Assembly (NCBI GenBank): GCA_013388455.1
Contig: JACAFF010000008.1
Coordinates: forward strand, 1 to 64,000
DNA length: 64,000 bases
Reading direction: 5' to 3'
Origin: Nitrospirota bacterium
GTDB lineage: Bacteria; Nitrospirota; Thermodesulfovibrionia; Thermodesulfovibrionales; SM23-35
The first letter of the stretch is position 1. Every line of letters begins with the position of its first letter. The notes under the pieces are model-generated. The model saw nothing but the letters and a program-made list of their open reading frames with translations. It did no database searches and was not told the origin of the DNA. A program made the position numbers and the translations under genes. Shown here piece by piece: positions 36,671 through 45,288 of this stretch.

Positions 36671-37408
36671 ATGCCGAGGATATATTTCCCAGCATCAGAG
36701 AAAACAGGCGATCAAATAACAATCACAGGCGAAAAATCACATTATCTAATTTCTGTTTTGAGATGCCATAAAAATGACGAGTTGATTTTATTTAACGGAA
36801 AAGGTGGTTGTTTCAGGACAAAAATTCTCAAGGCAGACAAAAAGGAAGTAATTACAGAAGTTATAGAAAAATTTCCATGCGATACGGAATCTCCTTTATA
36901 TATTATCCTTGTGCAGGGACTTGTAAAGGGTGAGAAGATGGATATGATTGTTCAAAAAACCACAGAACTCGGTGTAAAGAAAATTATTCCTGTTATTACA
37001 AAGCGAAGCCAATTGAGAGATACAAAAAAGGTTCAGAGATGGAGGAAAATTGCAGAAGAGGCAGCAAGACAATCTGGAAGAAGTATTGTGCCTGATATTC
37101 AGGAATTAGCGAGATTTGGTAACCTCTTTAAGGATAATACAGAAAAGAAAAAAGGCTTGATTTTCTATGAAGGAGGTGAAAGAAAATTATCAGAAACTGT
37201 TGAGATATTAAAGACAGAATTAAAAGAAATCGGGGAGGAAATTTATCTCATAATAGGACCTGAGGGAGGTTTTGCAGAAGATGAGATAAAAATGGCAAAT
37301 AATAAGGGCTTTCTTATAACGAGTTTCGGAAGGAGAATACTTAGAGCTGAAACTGCTGCGATTTCTTCGGTAGCTTTAATACAGTTTCTTCTGGGAGATA
37401 TAGGTTAA
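36671..37408 (+). CDS. rsmE: 16S rRNA (uracil-1498-N3)-methyltransferase
   Basis: The 245-residue RsmE has an N-terminal PUA-like domain (residues 1-75, HYLISVLRCHKNDELILFNG) and a C-terminal SPOUT methyltransferase with the knot motifs QGLVKGEKMDMIVQKTTELG, IGPEGGFAEDEI and GRRILRAETAAISSVA. It methylates U1498 of 16S rRNA using S-adenosylmethionine. It follows dnaJ closely, as in many genomes. Its stop overlaps the stop of the convergent small gene. Confidence 0.95.
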   Translation: MPRIYFPASEKTGDQITITGEKSHYLISVLRCHKNDELILFNGKGGCFRTKILKADKKEVITEVIEKFPCDTESPLYIILVQGLVKGEKMDMIVQKTTELGVKKIIPVITKRSQLRDTKKVQRWRKIAEEAARQSGRSIVPDIQELARFGNLFKDNTEKKKGLIFYEGGERKLSETVEILKTELKEIGEEIYLIIGPEGGFAEDEIKMANNKGFLITSFGRRILRAETAAISSVALIQFLLGDIG

Positions 37409-37575
37409 ATGTCCTTTTCACGGATATTGGATATTCTTTCAACAGGGATAACAATCCAGCCGAGTTCTGATTCAAGATGTACCTCTTCTTCACCAACTTC
37501 TATAAGTTTGCCTGTGTATGTAATTCCATCTTCTGCTTCTACAATAACTATTCTGCCAAATAAATCATTTACCAT
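37405..37575 (-). CDS. Small Sm-like fold protein
   Basis: The 56-residue product (MVNDLFGRIVIVEAEDG to RISNIREKDI) is predicted to be all-beta and resembles an LSM-type barrel: YTGKLIEVGEEEVHLES would be strands 2 and 3. An upstream in-frame start at 37713 would add 46 unlikely residues. The ATG at 37575 is preceded by AAGGAA at 8 bases and is preferred. Function is unknown, and RNA binding is only a guess from the fold. It converges on rsmE with a shared TTAA at the two stops. Confidence 0.6.
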   Translation of the reverse strand: MVNDLFGRIVIVEAEDGITYTGKLIEVGEEEVHLESELGWIVIPVERISNIREKDI

Positions 37576-37712
37576 AGCGTTTCCTTGATAATGAAAATTA
37601 TACCTTTTAGATGGTAACGTCGGCAATAAAAAAAGGAAATAAATTAGCCAAGTAGCCAAGCTCGAAAGAGATTCATGGCTGTCATCTGTATCCGAAAAAT
37701 TAATATTTTTCA

Positions 37713-37744
37713 CCCCCCTTTAATCCCCCCCTTGGCAAAGGGGG
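37713..37744. repeat. C/G-rich palindromic repeat
   Basis: A run of CCCCCCTT, then TAAT, then CCCCCCC and TTGGCAAAGGGGG. The inner arms CCCCCTT (37727-37733) and AAGGGGG (37738-37744) form a hairpin with a GGCA loop. The same arms occur after dnaK. Both hairpins lie close upstream of a MITE-like sequence. Confidence 0.55.
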
Positions 37745-37757
37745 ACGAGGAGGGTGT

Positions 37758-37802
37758 ATCGAGTTAAAGAAATTTTCGAGCTATCTGCATTATTTGGGTT
37801 AA
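37758..37802. repeat. Right-end fragment of the MITE-like repeat
   Basis: TATCGAGTTAAAGAAATTTT, a gap of a few bases and TCTGCATTATTTGGGTTAA match the last ~48 bp of the full repeat, with a short deletion (CAA) and one change. It lies just beyond the glnA stop. Confidence 0.7.
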
Positions 37803-37816
37803 AAGCATTGTTTGTA

Positions 37817-39229
37817 TTAAATGTCGTAATAAAGGAAAAATTCGTATGGATGCGGTCTGAGTCTTAGCGCGTCGACTTCTCTTGTTCTCTTGTATTTAAG
37901 CCACATATCTATAACATCTTCTGTAAAAACATCTCCTCTTTTGAGAAAACTGTGGTCTCTCTCAAGGCAGTCAAGAGCATCCTCAAGTGAGCCTGGAAGG
38001 CTTGGAACTTTTGCAAGCTCTTCAGGACCGAGTTCGTATATATCCTTGTCGAGTGGTTCTCCTGGATCAATCTTGTTCTCTATTCCATCAAGTCCGGCCA
38101 TTAGCATTGCGGAGAAGGCAAGATATGGATTACAAGATGGATCAGGAAACCTTACCTCAATTCTTTTAGCTTTGGGGCTTGGAGAATACATTGGTATACG
38201 TATTGCAGCAGACCTGTTTCTGCTTGAATATGCAAGATTTATTGGCGCCTCATAGCCAGGCACAAGCCTTTTATAAGAATTTGTTGTTGGAGCGACAAAA
38301 GCAGCAAGCGCAGAAGCATGTTTGAGAATACCGCCAATGTAGTAAAGTGCCATGTCTGACAACCCAGCATATCCATTGCCTGCAAACAAAGGTTTACCAG
38401 CTTTCCAGAGGCTCTGGTGTGTGTGCATGCCCGAACCATTGTCACCAAAGAGTGGTTTTGGCATCAGAGTTACTGTTTTGCCATTCCTCAGAGCAACATT
38501 CTTAATGATATATTTATACATCATCAGTTTATCTGCCATATTTACGAGAGGTGAAAATCTCATATCAATTTCGCACTGCCCGCCGGTTGCAACTTCGTGG
38601 TGCTGAGCCTCAACTTCAATACCAGCCTTTTCAAGCTCAATTACCATTTCTGTGCGGATATCTTGCAGTTTGTCCATAGGTGGAACTGGGAAATATCCTT
38701 CTTTATGCCTTGGTTTGTATCCAAGATTAGGACTCTCCTGTCTTCCTGAATTCCAGATACCTTCAATAGAATCAACATAGTAATATCCGCTGTTTGCTGT
38801 CTGGTCGAATCGCACATCATCAAAAATGAAAAATTCTGCTTCAGGGCCGAAATATGCAGTATCAGCAATTTTTGTTGATTTCATGTATGCCTCAGCTTTT
38901 TGAGCAATATAACGAGGATCTCTTGAATAAGGTTCTTTGGTAATCGGGTCAACAACATTGCATATTATGCTGAGTGTAGGGTGCTGGGTAAACGGATCGA
39001 GTACCGCTGTTGAAGGATCAGGTATAACAAGCATGTCACTCATGTGTATAGCCTGCCATCCCCGTATTGATGAGCCATCAAACCCGAGTCCATCTTCAAA
39101 CAAGCTTTCTGTAAGTTCTTTTGTCGGAACAGAGAAATGTTGCCATAGACCAGGAAAATCCATAAATTTAAGGTCAATCATAACAACGTTGTTCTTTTTT
39201 GCAAATTCCTTTACTTCTTTTGGTGTCAT
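37817..39229 (-). CDS. glnA: Glutamine synthetase type I
   Basis: The 470-residue enzyme condenses ammonia and glutamate using ATP. Visible are the D-fold [19 protein letters not shown], the metal and ammonia sites ([22 protein letters not shown]-like ATGGQCEID) and [12 protein letters not shown], plus [21 protein letters not shown] tyrosine in DIYELGPEE near residue 398 sits at the adenylylation position of GSI-beta enzymes. An ATG at 39244 is possible, but the one at 39229 has GGAGG 8 bases upstream. A sigma-54-like site and paired palindromes lie upstream. Confidence 0.95.
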   Translation of the reverse strand: MTPKEVKEFAKKNNVVMIDLKFMDFPGLWQHFSVPTKELTESLFEDGLGFDGSSIRGWQAIHMSDMLVIPDPSTAVLDPFTQHPTLSIICNVVDPITKEPYSRDPRYIAQKAEAYMKSTKIADTAYFGPEAEFFIFDDVRFDQTANSGYYYVDSIEGIWNSGRQESPNLGYKPRHKEGYFPVPPMDKLQDIRTEMVIELEKAGIEVEAQHHEVATGGQCEIDMRFSPLVNMADKLMMYKYIIKNVALRNGKTVTLMPKPLFGDNGSGMHTHQSLWKAGKPLFAGNGYAGLSDMALYYIGGILKHASALAAFVAPTTNSYKRLVPGYEAPINLAYSSRNRSAAIRIPMYSPSPKAKRIEVRFPDPSCNPYLAFSAMLMAGLDGIENKIDPGEPLDKDIYELGPEELAKVPSLPGSLEDALDCLERDHSFLKRGDVFTEDVIDMWLKYKRTREVDALRLRPHPYEFFLYYDI

Positions 39230-39282
39230 AACAGATGCCTCCATAATAGTTAGATTTTTACTCTCTTCACCTCAGATTTATT

Positions 39283-39299
39283 ATCTAAAATCATGCCAG
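39283..39299 (-). promoter_or_regulatory. glnA: Sigma-54-like promoter element of glnA
   Basis: On the minus strand CTGGCATGATTTTAGAT resembles the -24/-12 consensus: the -24 GG is perfect within TGGCATG, but the -12 dinucleotide is GA instead of GC. It would give a leader of about 40 bases before the ATG at 39229. Confidence 0.4.
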
Positions 39300-39363
39300 G
39301 ATGTAACATATTGATATATATGAATATTTTTTATTATTTAGCATTTCTATTTTTTATTTAGCC

Positions 39364-39375
39364 TACAATTATGTA
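39364..39375. promoter_or_regulatory. Single operator-like palindrome upstream of glnA
   Basis: TACAATTATGTA lies at the centre of CCTACAATTATGTAGG. It resembles the boxes of the paired module at 39451-39479 and sits 65 bp upstream of the sigma-54-like element. Confidence 0.45.
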
Positions 39376-39442
39376 GGATATTTTGATAAATATATGGCAT
39401 TCTGATTGTAGAGCCTTATTTATCAAGGTCGGGAATTTGGAA

Positions 39443-39487
39443 ATGTTTGCTACAAATTTGTAGTTAATACAATTTTGTAGCAAACAT
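39443..39487. promoter_or_regulatory. Paired palindrome module upstream of glnA
   Basis: Two boxes, TACAAATTTGTA (39451-39462) and TACAATTTTGTA (39468-39479), are 5 bp apart. They lie within a larger inverted repeat whose 14-bp arms ATGTTTGCTACAAA and TTTGTAGCAAACAT match perfectly. The same two boxes in the same order occur at 42319-42348. Such an arrangement suggests the binding site of a dimeric regulator. The larger repeat could also fold in the glnB transcript, which ends 36 bp away. Confidence 0.55.
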
Positions 39488-39522
39488 CATTACGCATGAA
39501 AAAAGGAATTTCTTTAAATGCT

Positions 39523-39879
<357 letters not shown>

Positions 39880-41250
39880 TTACAGGCTATATGCCTTTTC
39901 GCCATGCTGACTCTCGTCAAGTCCTGTAATCTCGTGTTCTAAATCGACTCTTATGCCGACAGTAATTTTAATAATACCAAATATTAACAATGTTATTACA
40001 CCGCTGTAAATTATAGTTATAACTACTGCTATAAACTGTTTTAGAAACTGAATCGGATTCCCATAGAGAAGACCTGCGCCAAGTTCATTAACTGAAGGAT
40101 CTGCGAATATTCCTGTCAGTAATGCTCCGAGTATCCCTCCGACACCATGAATACCAAATGCATCAAGAGAATCATCATATCCGAGTTTTGGTTTTATACT
40201 GGCAACTGCGAAGTATGGCACCATGCCAGCAAGTATTCCGATAATAATTGCACCTTTGATATTTACAAATCCTGCTGCAGGTGTTATTGAAACAAGTCCT
40301 GCAACCGCACCTGAGGCAAGACCTAAAACTGTTGGTTTCTTTGCATGTATCCATTCTGTTAGCATCCATGATATGGAAGCAAGTGCTGTTGCTGTGTTAG
40401 TATTAATAAAAGCAATCCCTGCGATACCGTTTGCCGCAACAGCAGATCCTGCATTGAATCCAAACCAGCCGAACCAGAGAAGACCCGCGCCAGTTACAAC
40501 CAGGGTCAGGTTGCTCGGTTTAAGAGATGCCTCACGTCTTTTGCCGAGAACCAGTGCACCGATGAGGGCAGCAATACCCGCATTGATATGGACAACTGTC
40601 CCCCCTGCAAAATCGAGCGCACCTAATTTTGCAAGGAACCCCCCTCCCCATACCCAGTGGGCAACAGGCACATATACTAAAGTCATCCAGAGTATTGTGA
40701 ACAATACCCACGCAGAAAATTTAATCCTTTCGATGAATGCACCGCTTGCAAGTGCAACAGTTATAGCAGCGAAAGTCATCTGGAATACAATAAATATGTA
40801 TTCCGGAACCGTCATTGAAAGGCTGCCAACTCCTACACCTGATAGTAAAATTTTCTCGGGAGCTCCGATGATACCTCTGATATCAGAACCGAATGTAAAA
40901 GTGTACCCATAAAAGACCCATAAAAAACTAACTATGCAGTATGATACAAAAGACATAGCCATAGTATTGAGTGTATCCTTCTTTTTAGCCAGACCACCAT
41001 AAAATAGTGCCAGTCCCGGAAGTGTCATTAGCATAACAAATGCTGTGGCTACAATCATCCACGCAGTGTCCCCTGTATCAATCTTCGGTGTTTCTTCAAC
41101 TGCTGTTACAGCTTCCGGTAAAGGAGCAGACTGAGCAGGCTTTGCCTGCTCAGCTGCTGGAAGGTGTGGAGGGTTAACCAAGTCTTCAGCAAAGGCCCAT
41201 CCGCTTATAAGAGTCAGCGCTAATATTGTTAATGCAATTATATTTTTCAT
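39880..41250 (-). CDS. amt: Ammonium transporter
   Basis: The 456-residue protein has a signal peptide (MKNIIALTILALTLISGWAFA) followed by a Pro/Ala-rich periplasmic stretch and the 11-helix Amt core from about residue 60. Family motifs are FYGGLAKKKDTLNTM, GGFLAKLGALDFAGGTVVHI and DDSLDAFGIHGVGGILG. A cytoplasmic C-terminal tail GLDESQHGEKAYSL, which couples to P-II, is present. AAAGGAG precedes the ATG. It lies between the porin and glnB in one operon. Confidence 0.95.
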   Translation of the reverse strand: MKNIIALTILALTLISGWAFAEDLVNPPHLPAAEQAKPAQSAPLPEAVTAVEETPKIDTGDTAWMIVATAFVMLMTLPGLALFYGGLAKKKDTLNTMAMSFVSYCIVSFLWVFYGYTFTFGSDIRGIIGAPEKILLSGVGVGSLSMTVPEYIFIVFQMTFAAITVALASGAFIERIKFSAWVLFTILWMTLVYVPVAHWVWGGGFLAKLGALDFAGGTVVHINAGIAALIGALVLGKRREASLKPSNLTLVVTGAGLLWFGWFGFNAGSAVAANGIAGIAFINTNTATALASISWMLTEWIHAKKPTVLGLASGAVAGLVSITPAAGFVNIKGAIIIGILAGMVPYFAVASIKPKLGYDDSLDAFGIHGVGGILGALLTGIFADPSVNELGAGLLYGNPIQFLKQFIAVVITIIYSGVITLLIFGIIKITVGIRVDLEHEITGLDESQHGEKAYSL

Positions 41251-41261
41251 CCTATGCTCCT

Positions 41262-42023
41262 TTAAAAGCTCAGAGTTATATTGATGCCACCGTATAAGAT
41301 GTCTTTGTCTTTATCATCGCTATAGCTCTCTATCGCATCCTCTGAGTTATTGCTTATAGGGAATGTATAAGCGATCTTCGGTGTAATCATAATTGCTTTC
41401 CAGACAGGTATATTCATTGAAGATGAAAGTTCGGCATTATAAAAATTATTGAAATCATCTCCATTTTCATCATATCCCATGACCTTGTTGTTTATGTTAT
41501 AGCTTGCAGACGCTCCAAAATTAAGAGATACTCCTTTCAGGACTTCTACAGAATGCCCGATTGATGCTATAATGAAAGCGCCCTGGCCTTCATCAAAGTC
41601 GTAATATAAAATCACCGACGGTTTTAATAATGTGTCATAGCTTGCGGATAAATATAGCTCTTGTGTGTCATTGGTGCCGCTTAAGGCGTAATAGATATAG
41701 CCAGTTCCGAAAATCCACTTATCGATTGATCTTGTGTAGCTCAAAGTAAAGTCGGTTTCTGAAAACTCACCATGTTCATCTCCTTCATCAATTTTCGAAT
41801 CGGAATCATAATTGGTCCAGATATTTACTCCAAAGACCCCATAAGTAATTCCGACCGAGGGCTGAACTACCCAGCTATTGCTCAACTTCTGTCCTCTCCA
41901 TACATAATTGCTCATGACATCTACTGAGGCGCTTCCTGATGTTTTGATATCTTTAGCACAAATACTTCCTGCCATCATTACAGTGATCATTAATGCCAGA
42001 ATTAAAATTTTTAAAATTTTCAT
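41262..42023 (-). CDS. TorF-type outer membrane porin
   Basis: The 253-residue protein has a signal peptide (residues 1-23, ending SICA) and a beta-barrel pattern of alternating strands that ends in the outer-membrane signature ITLSF. The segment SVDVMSNYVWRGQKLSNSW is typical of the TorF/Gcw-chp porin family (TIGR02001). Its place before amt and glnB suggests that it lets ammonium or small nitrogen compounds cross the outer membrane, which is inference. AGGAGGATAAG precedes the ATG. Confidence 0.8.
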   Translation of the reverse strand: MKILKILILALMITVMMAGSICAKDIKTSGSASVDVMSNYVWRGQKLSNSWVVQPSVGITYGVFGVNIWTNYDSDSKIDEGDEHGEFSETDFTLSYTRSIDKWIFGTGYIYYALSGTNDTQELYLSASYDTLLKPSVILYYDFDEGQGAFIIASIGHSVEVLKGVSLNFGASASYNINNKVMGYDENGDDFNNFYNAELSSSMNIPVWKAIMITPKIAYTFPISNNSEDAIESYSDDKDKDILYGGINITLSF

Positions 42024-42058
42024 CTTATCCTCCTTGATAGTTTTTTAACTTCAACTTT

Positions 42059-42238
42059 TTAACTTTTAACCTTGAACTCCTCCTTTCTGATATTGTATTT
42101 TTTGACCTTGTATGCAATCATCCTTTCAGTTATTCCTAATTTCTTTGCAGCCCTTGACATGACCCATTTGCATTCCAGTAATGCATTTAATATTTCTTCC
42201 TTCTCGATTTCTTTCAATCTTTCAGTTAGTGACCCCAT
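42059..42238 (-). CDS. Stand-alone Fis/NifA-type HTH DNA-binding protein
   Basis: The minus strand encodes a 59-residue protein beginning MGSLTERLKEIEKEE. Residues 14-50 (ILNALLECKWVMSRAAKKLG and ITERMIAYKVKKYNI) match the C-terminal Fis-type HTH of NifA and other sigma-54 activators, including the ITxRMIAYKxKK recognition helix. There is no receiver or AAA+ domain, and no room for one. It heads the HTH-porin-amt-glnB run, 35 bp before the porin, and lies below a paired palindrome module that also occurs at glnA. No clear ribosome binding site is seen. It could be a remnant of a larger activator, but the frame is clean. Confidence 0.72.
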   Translation of the reverse strand: MGSLTERLKEIEKEEILNALLECKWVMSRAAKKLGITERMIAYKVKKYNIRKEEFKVKS

Positions 42239-42257
42239 TTTGTTGTCTGTAATCTAT

Positions 42258-42274
42258 TACCAAAAACATGCCAA
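42258..42274 (-). promoter_or_regulatory. Sigma-54-like promoter element of the HTH-porin-amt-glnB operon
   Basis: On the minus strand TTGGCATGTTTTTGGTA has the -24 element TGGCATG in common with the glnA site, and GT instead of GC at -12. It lies 20 bp before the HTH start codon. Confidence 0.42.
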
Positions 42275-42318
42275 TTCTAACTTATTGATTTTTATAGGAA
42301 TATAAAGATAAGGTATGC

Positions 42319-42348
42319 TACAAATTTGTAATTATCTACAATTTTGTA
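42319..42348. promoter_or_regulatory. Paired palindrome module upstream of the HTH-amt operon
   Basis: TACAAATTTGTA (42319-42330, a perfect palindrome) and TACAATTTTGTA (42337-42348) are 6 bp apart, about 45 bp above the sigma-54-like element. It duplicates the module upstream of glnA box for box. Confidence 0.6.
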
Positions 42349-42393
42349 TGTCAGGAGAGATATTTTTATCTCAAACTAAGGAGTAACATTAGG

Positions 42394-42489
42394 TTAACCC
42401 GAATAATGCAGACATTGCTCAAAAATTTCTTTAACTCGAAAATAAATTTTTTCACAACATATGCATTATTCATTTGCATTTTTCTATAA
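42394..42489. repeat. MITE-like repeat, inverted and internally deleted copy
   Basis: The 96-bp element begins TTAACCCGAATAATGCAGAC and reads as the reverse complement of copies 1 and 2, with about 85 bp missing from the middle. Its far end (GCATTTTTCTATAA on the plus strand) has a degenerate terminus. It lies between the nitrogen operon's promoter region and the antiporter remnant. Confidence 0.72.
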
Positions 42490-42748
42490 CATGTTACAAT
42501 GCCGAGGGAATCCCATGCTATGAATAAGAGTTTTTTCTGCTATGTAAATCCTATTATTGCAGTGGTTGTCATAGCAATAGCAGAGAGTGCAGATAATATG
42601 GTTAAAATTTACTTGTGATAAATATATTTCCAACAAACGTCTGTCCCAATTCTGTTATTTCGGCTATTATATCTCCATATTTTGAAAGTCTTGTGCGTGA
42701 AAAAAGTATGACTGAAGTGCAAACAATAAACCCAAGCCACGGCAACAT
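42490..42748 (-). pseudogene. Remnant of a sodium/calcium exchanger-type membrane protein
   Basis: On the minus strand an ATG at 42748, overlapping the stop of the CPA2 antiporter gene, opens 48 codons ending at 42602. They include LSKYGDIIAEITELGQTFVG, the first alpha-repeat region of CaxA/YrbG-type exchangers. After a frame change, the sequence to 42490 can be read as ILSALSAIAMTTTAIIGFT, a stop, then QKKLLFIAWDSLGIV, which resembles the last helices of the same family. The central ~200 residues are missing, and a repeat abuts the broken 3' end. The family call rests on these two short segments. Confidence 0.6.
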
Positions 42749-44733
42749 CAATCAGCACCTTTAAAAAATTGCAATGCGGTGTTCATGCTCTTTCTCTCTC
42801 CGGTAAAAAGTATGTAATCATGGTCTTTGAGCAGAAAGTCGGGCTCGGGATTCGTAAACACATTCTTTTCTCTCTTTACTGCAATAATTGTGACACCAGT
42901 CTTTCTACGAACCTGTAATTCTTTTATTGTTTTTTCACTAAGATGAGAGCCCTCTGGAATCCTGAAACCGTCTATCTCAATCTCAGGAAGCCACTCATAC
43001 TTTTCAAAGAGATGCCTTCTGGGAACTTCTATATCCCTAAGGGCGGTATAACTATTACTCCTTACTTTTTCGATCATATCAAGTATGATATTTCTCGGGA
43101 AACTGTATCTGTGCAGAACTCTTGAGAATATTTCGATAGAAGTCTCAAATTCTTCAGGTATAACTTCATTAGCTCCCAGCTCTTTCAAATCTTCCACTTC
43201 TGCCACATAACGGGTTCTTACAATTATATAGATATCAGGATTTTCCTGTCTGGCGATAGAGATAATCCTCCTTGTAGAAACAGGATCTGATATGGCTACT
43301 ACAAGTAGACGTGCCCTTTTAATTCCGAGTCTTCGAAGAATTGCCTGACTTGTTCCGTCCCCGTAGAAGATTGGTTCTCCTTTCTTTTTCATATCCCTTA
43401 CCGTATCGCTGTTCATTTCGAGTACCACATAGGGTATTTCAGCCTCTTTTAATACCTTTGCAAGATTTTTCCCATTCAGCCCAAAACCGATGATGATTAC
43501 ATGATCATGTTTTCTTTTCGGAATCCCTTCATGTTCGTAAGTTTTTTGGAATTTGATGATTTTTCCGAAGATACTTTTCGTTGACACCCAGTCTGAAACA
43601 GATGGAGCAATTTGAAGAACGAACGGAGTTGCTATCATGGTGATAACAGATGATGAGAGAAAAATTTGATAAAGCTCATCAGTTATAAGCCCTGAGGCTT
43701 TGCCTGCAACAGCAAGGACAAAAGAAAATTCTCCTATCTGTGAAATACCAAGCCCTGTGTAAAGGGAGGTTCTGAAAGGCTTTCCGATAAAAAGTGATGC
43801 GGCCGTGCCTGTTATTATTTTTAAACCTGATATGAACAGAACAACCGAGACTATATTCATAGCGTTATTAAAAACAAATCCGGTGTTCATCAACATGCCG
43901 ATTGAGACAAAAAACAGACCCATGAAGCTGTCCTTAAACGGCAGGATATCTGATATTGCCTGATGGGAATACTCTGATTCGGATATGATAATGCCCGCAA
44001 GAAAGGCGCCGAGAGCAAGGGAAAGACCGAATTTCGAAGTAATAAGTGCAATGCCGAGGCAGATAAGAATGATTGTGGTTAAAAATAGTTCCCTGCTCCT
44101 TGCACGTACGACCTGGTGGAGTAAAGCTGGAACTATCCATCTTGCGCCAAAAAGTACAATGCCTATAATCAATACTGCTTTGCCTATTTTTATTGATATA
44201 TCCAGAAAATCAATTTTATCCCCAGAGAGTACAGGGATAAGCATCATGAGTGGGACAATACAGAGGTCCTGAAAAATTAGTATGCCTACCATTGTTTGAC
44301 CATGAGGAGAATCTATTTCCCCTTTTTCTGCCAGTAACTTTAAAACTATTGCCGTGCTGCTCAGGGCGTAAAGAAAGCCGAAGAAAATGGATTTGTTTAC
44401 GTCCCTTATTGCCAAATATGTAATAAAGGCTGATATCAATATTGTAAGGAGTACCTGTGTCCCACCACCGCCTATAACAGCTTTCTTGATCTTGAAGAGT
44501 TTTGTCATGGAAAACTCAATGCCGATTGTAAAGAGAAGAAGAATAACCCCAATCTCTGCAAGTATCTCAATTGAATGTGTGTCTTTTACGATTCCCAGAC
44601 CGTAAGGACCGATAATAACACCAGCAACAATAAACCCGACAAGTGAAGGGACCTTCAACTTATATAGAAGCAGTATAACTACTGCAGAGGCAATAAATAT
44701 AACTTCGAGAGATTTTAAAAAATCGTATTCCAT
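42748..44733 (-). CDS. CPA2-family cation:proton antiporter with TrkA domains
   Basis: The 661-residue protein has a 12-13 helix Na/H exchanger domain (about 5-385), a TrkA-N nucleotide-binding domain (410-530, HVIIIGFGLNGKNLAKVL) and a TrkA-C domain (565-655). This is the KefB/RosB-like arrangement used for K+ or Na+ efflux gated by nucleotides. The pore segment SSTAIVLKLLAEKG and LGAFLAGIIISES are visible. It belongs to a minus-strand run of ion and osmotic-stress genes and was followed by a second exchanger that is now a pseudogene. Confidence 0.9.
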   Translation of the reverse strand: MEYDFLKSLEVIFIASAVVILLLYKLKVPSLVGFIVAGVIIGPYGLGIVKDTHSIEILAEIGVILLLFTIGIEFSMTKLFKIKKAVIGGGGTQVLLTILISAFITYLAIRDVNKSIFFGFLYALSSTAIVLKLLAEKGEIDSPHGQTMVGILIFQDLCIVPLMMLIPVLSGDKIDFLDISIKIGKAVLIIGIVLFGARWIVPALLHQVVRARSRELFLTTIILICLGIALITSKFGLSLALGAFLAGIIISESEYSHQAISDILPFKDSFMGLFFVSIGMLMNTGFVFNNAMNIVSVVLFISGLKIITGTAASLFIGKPFRTSLYTGLGISQIGEFSFVLAVAGKASGLITDELYQIFLSSSVITMIATPFVLQIAPSVSDWVSTKSIFGKIIKFQKTYEHEGIPKRKHDHVIIIGFGLNGKNLAKVLKEAEIPYVVLEMNSDTVRDMKKKGEPIFYGDGTSQAILRRLGIKRARLLVVAISDPVSTRRIISIARQENPDIYIIVRTRYVAEVEDLKELGANEVIPEEFETSIEIFSRVLHRYSFPRNIILDMIEKVRSNSYTALRDIEVPRRHLFEKYEWLPEIEIDGFRIPEGSHLSEKTIKELQVRRKTGVTIIAVKREKNVFTNPEPDFLLKDHDYILFTGERKSMNTALQFFKGAD

Positions 44734-44774
44734 GAATCCTGTAAAATTAAAATATCAAATATTACGTTTATTCT

Positions 44775-45257
44775 TTATTCTGTTATTGTCCGTCCATGAG
44801 AGGTAAAAGACAGACCTGCTCTTGAACCGTATATCAGCGCTTCCACAATAGGTTGGTTGACTTTTTTATCTGCTCTCCAATTTACAATGAAATTAGCGCC
44901 AGGCCCCCCTCTTTTGTCATATTCCTTAAGATAAATGAACGTATGATGGAACGGTTTAAGGCTTATAGGACTTTTGATATAGCTCTCGATGAATTGACCA
45001 TTTGAGTCATAATAATCGGCCTTTAGAATTGTGATAGAATTTTTTGGATCAATGTTGTGTATGCTCAATAATGTGGCAAGTTGATGTGGAACAGCCTTAG
45101 GTCCAGCATATATATTCGAATAAATAGGGATATAAATAGTTCCACCGGATGAAAGTTCCTTATCGTTATCAGCCTGTGCTGATAATGGTAAATATAGTGT
45201 AATAAGAGTAACAATATATAACAACATCTTACATTTATTTAAACCCAAACCATTCAT
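44775..45257 (-). CDS. DUF3124 family exported protein
   Basis: The 160-residue protein has a signal peptide (residues 8-29, ending AQADN) and a beta-rich domain with the DUF3124 features IYIPIYSNIYAG, LLSIHNIDPKNSITILKAD and GANFIVNWRAD. The family is uncharacterised, and its members are often found beside ion transporters or stress genes. It lies between the P-type ATPase and the CPA2 antiporter, consistent with a role in the same envelope response. No catalytic motif is evident. Confidence 0.82.
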   Translation of the reverse strand: MNGLGLNKCKMLLYIVTLITLYLPLSAQADNDKELSSGGTIYIPIYSNIYAGPKAVPHQLATLLSIHNIDPKNSITILKADYYDSNGQFIESYIKSPISLKPFHHTFIYLKEYDKRGGPGANFIVNWRADKKVNQPIVEALIYGSRAGLSFTSHGRTITE

Positions 45258-45288
45258 AACACTTTCCTCCTTAAGTAATTTTTATTGT

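Noticed and set aside
37576-37713. 46-residue N-terminal extension of the small Sm-like protein
   Set aside because: The extension has unlike composition, and the ATG at 37575 has a proper ribosome binding site, so the short form is preferred.
39443-39487. NifA (TGT-N10-ACA) or NtrC operator at the nitrogen palindromes
   Set aside because: The spacing between TGT and ACA is 7 or 8 bases, not 10, and the NtrC core TGCAC/GTGCA is absent. The palindromes are better described as a distinct motif.
39443-39487. Plain rho-independent terminator of glnB
   Set aside because: The 14-bp arms could fold, but no T run follows on the minus strand. The internal boxes are repeated at 42319-42348, where there is no gene end.
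40223-40912. Plus-strand frame of 229 codons opposite amt
   Set aside because: It is the shadow of the GC-richer transmembrane coding of amt, with Pro/Ala-rich low-complexity composition and no domain.
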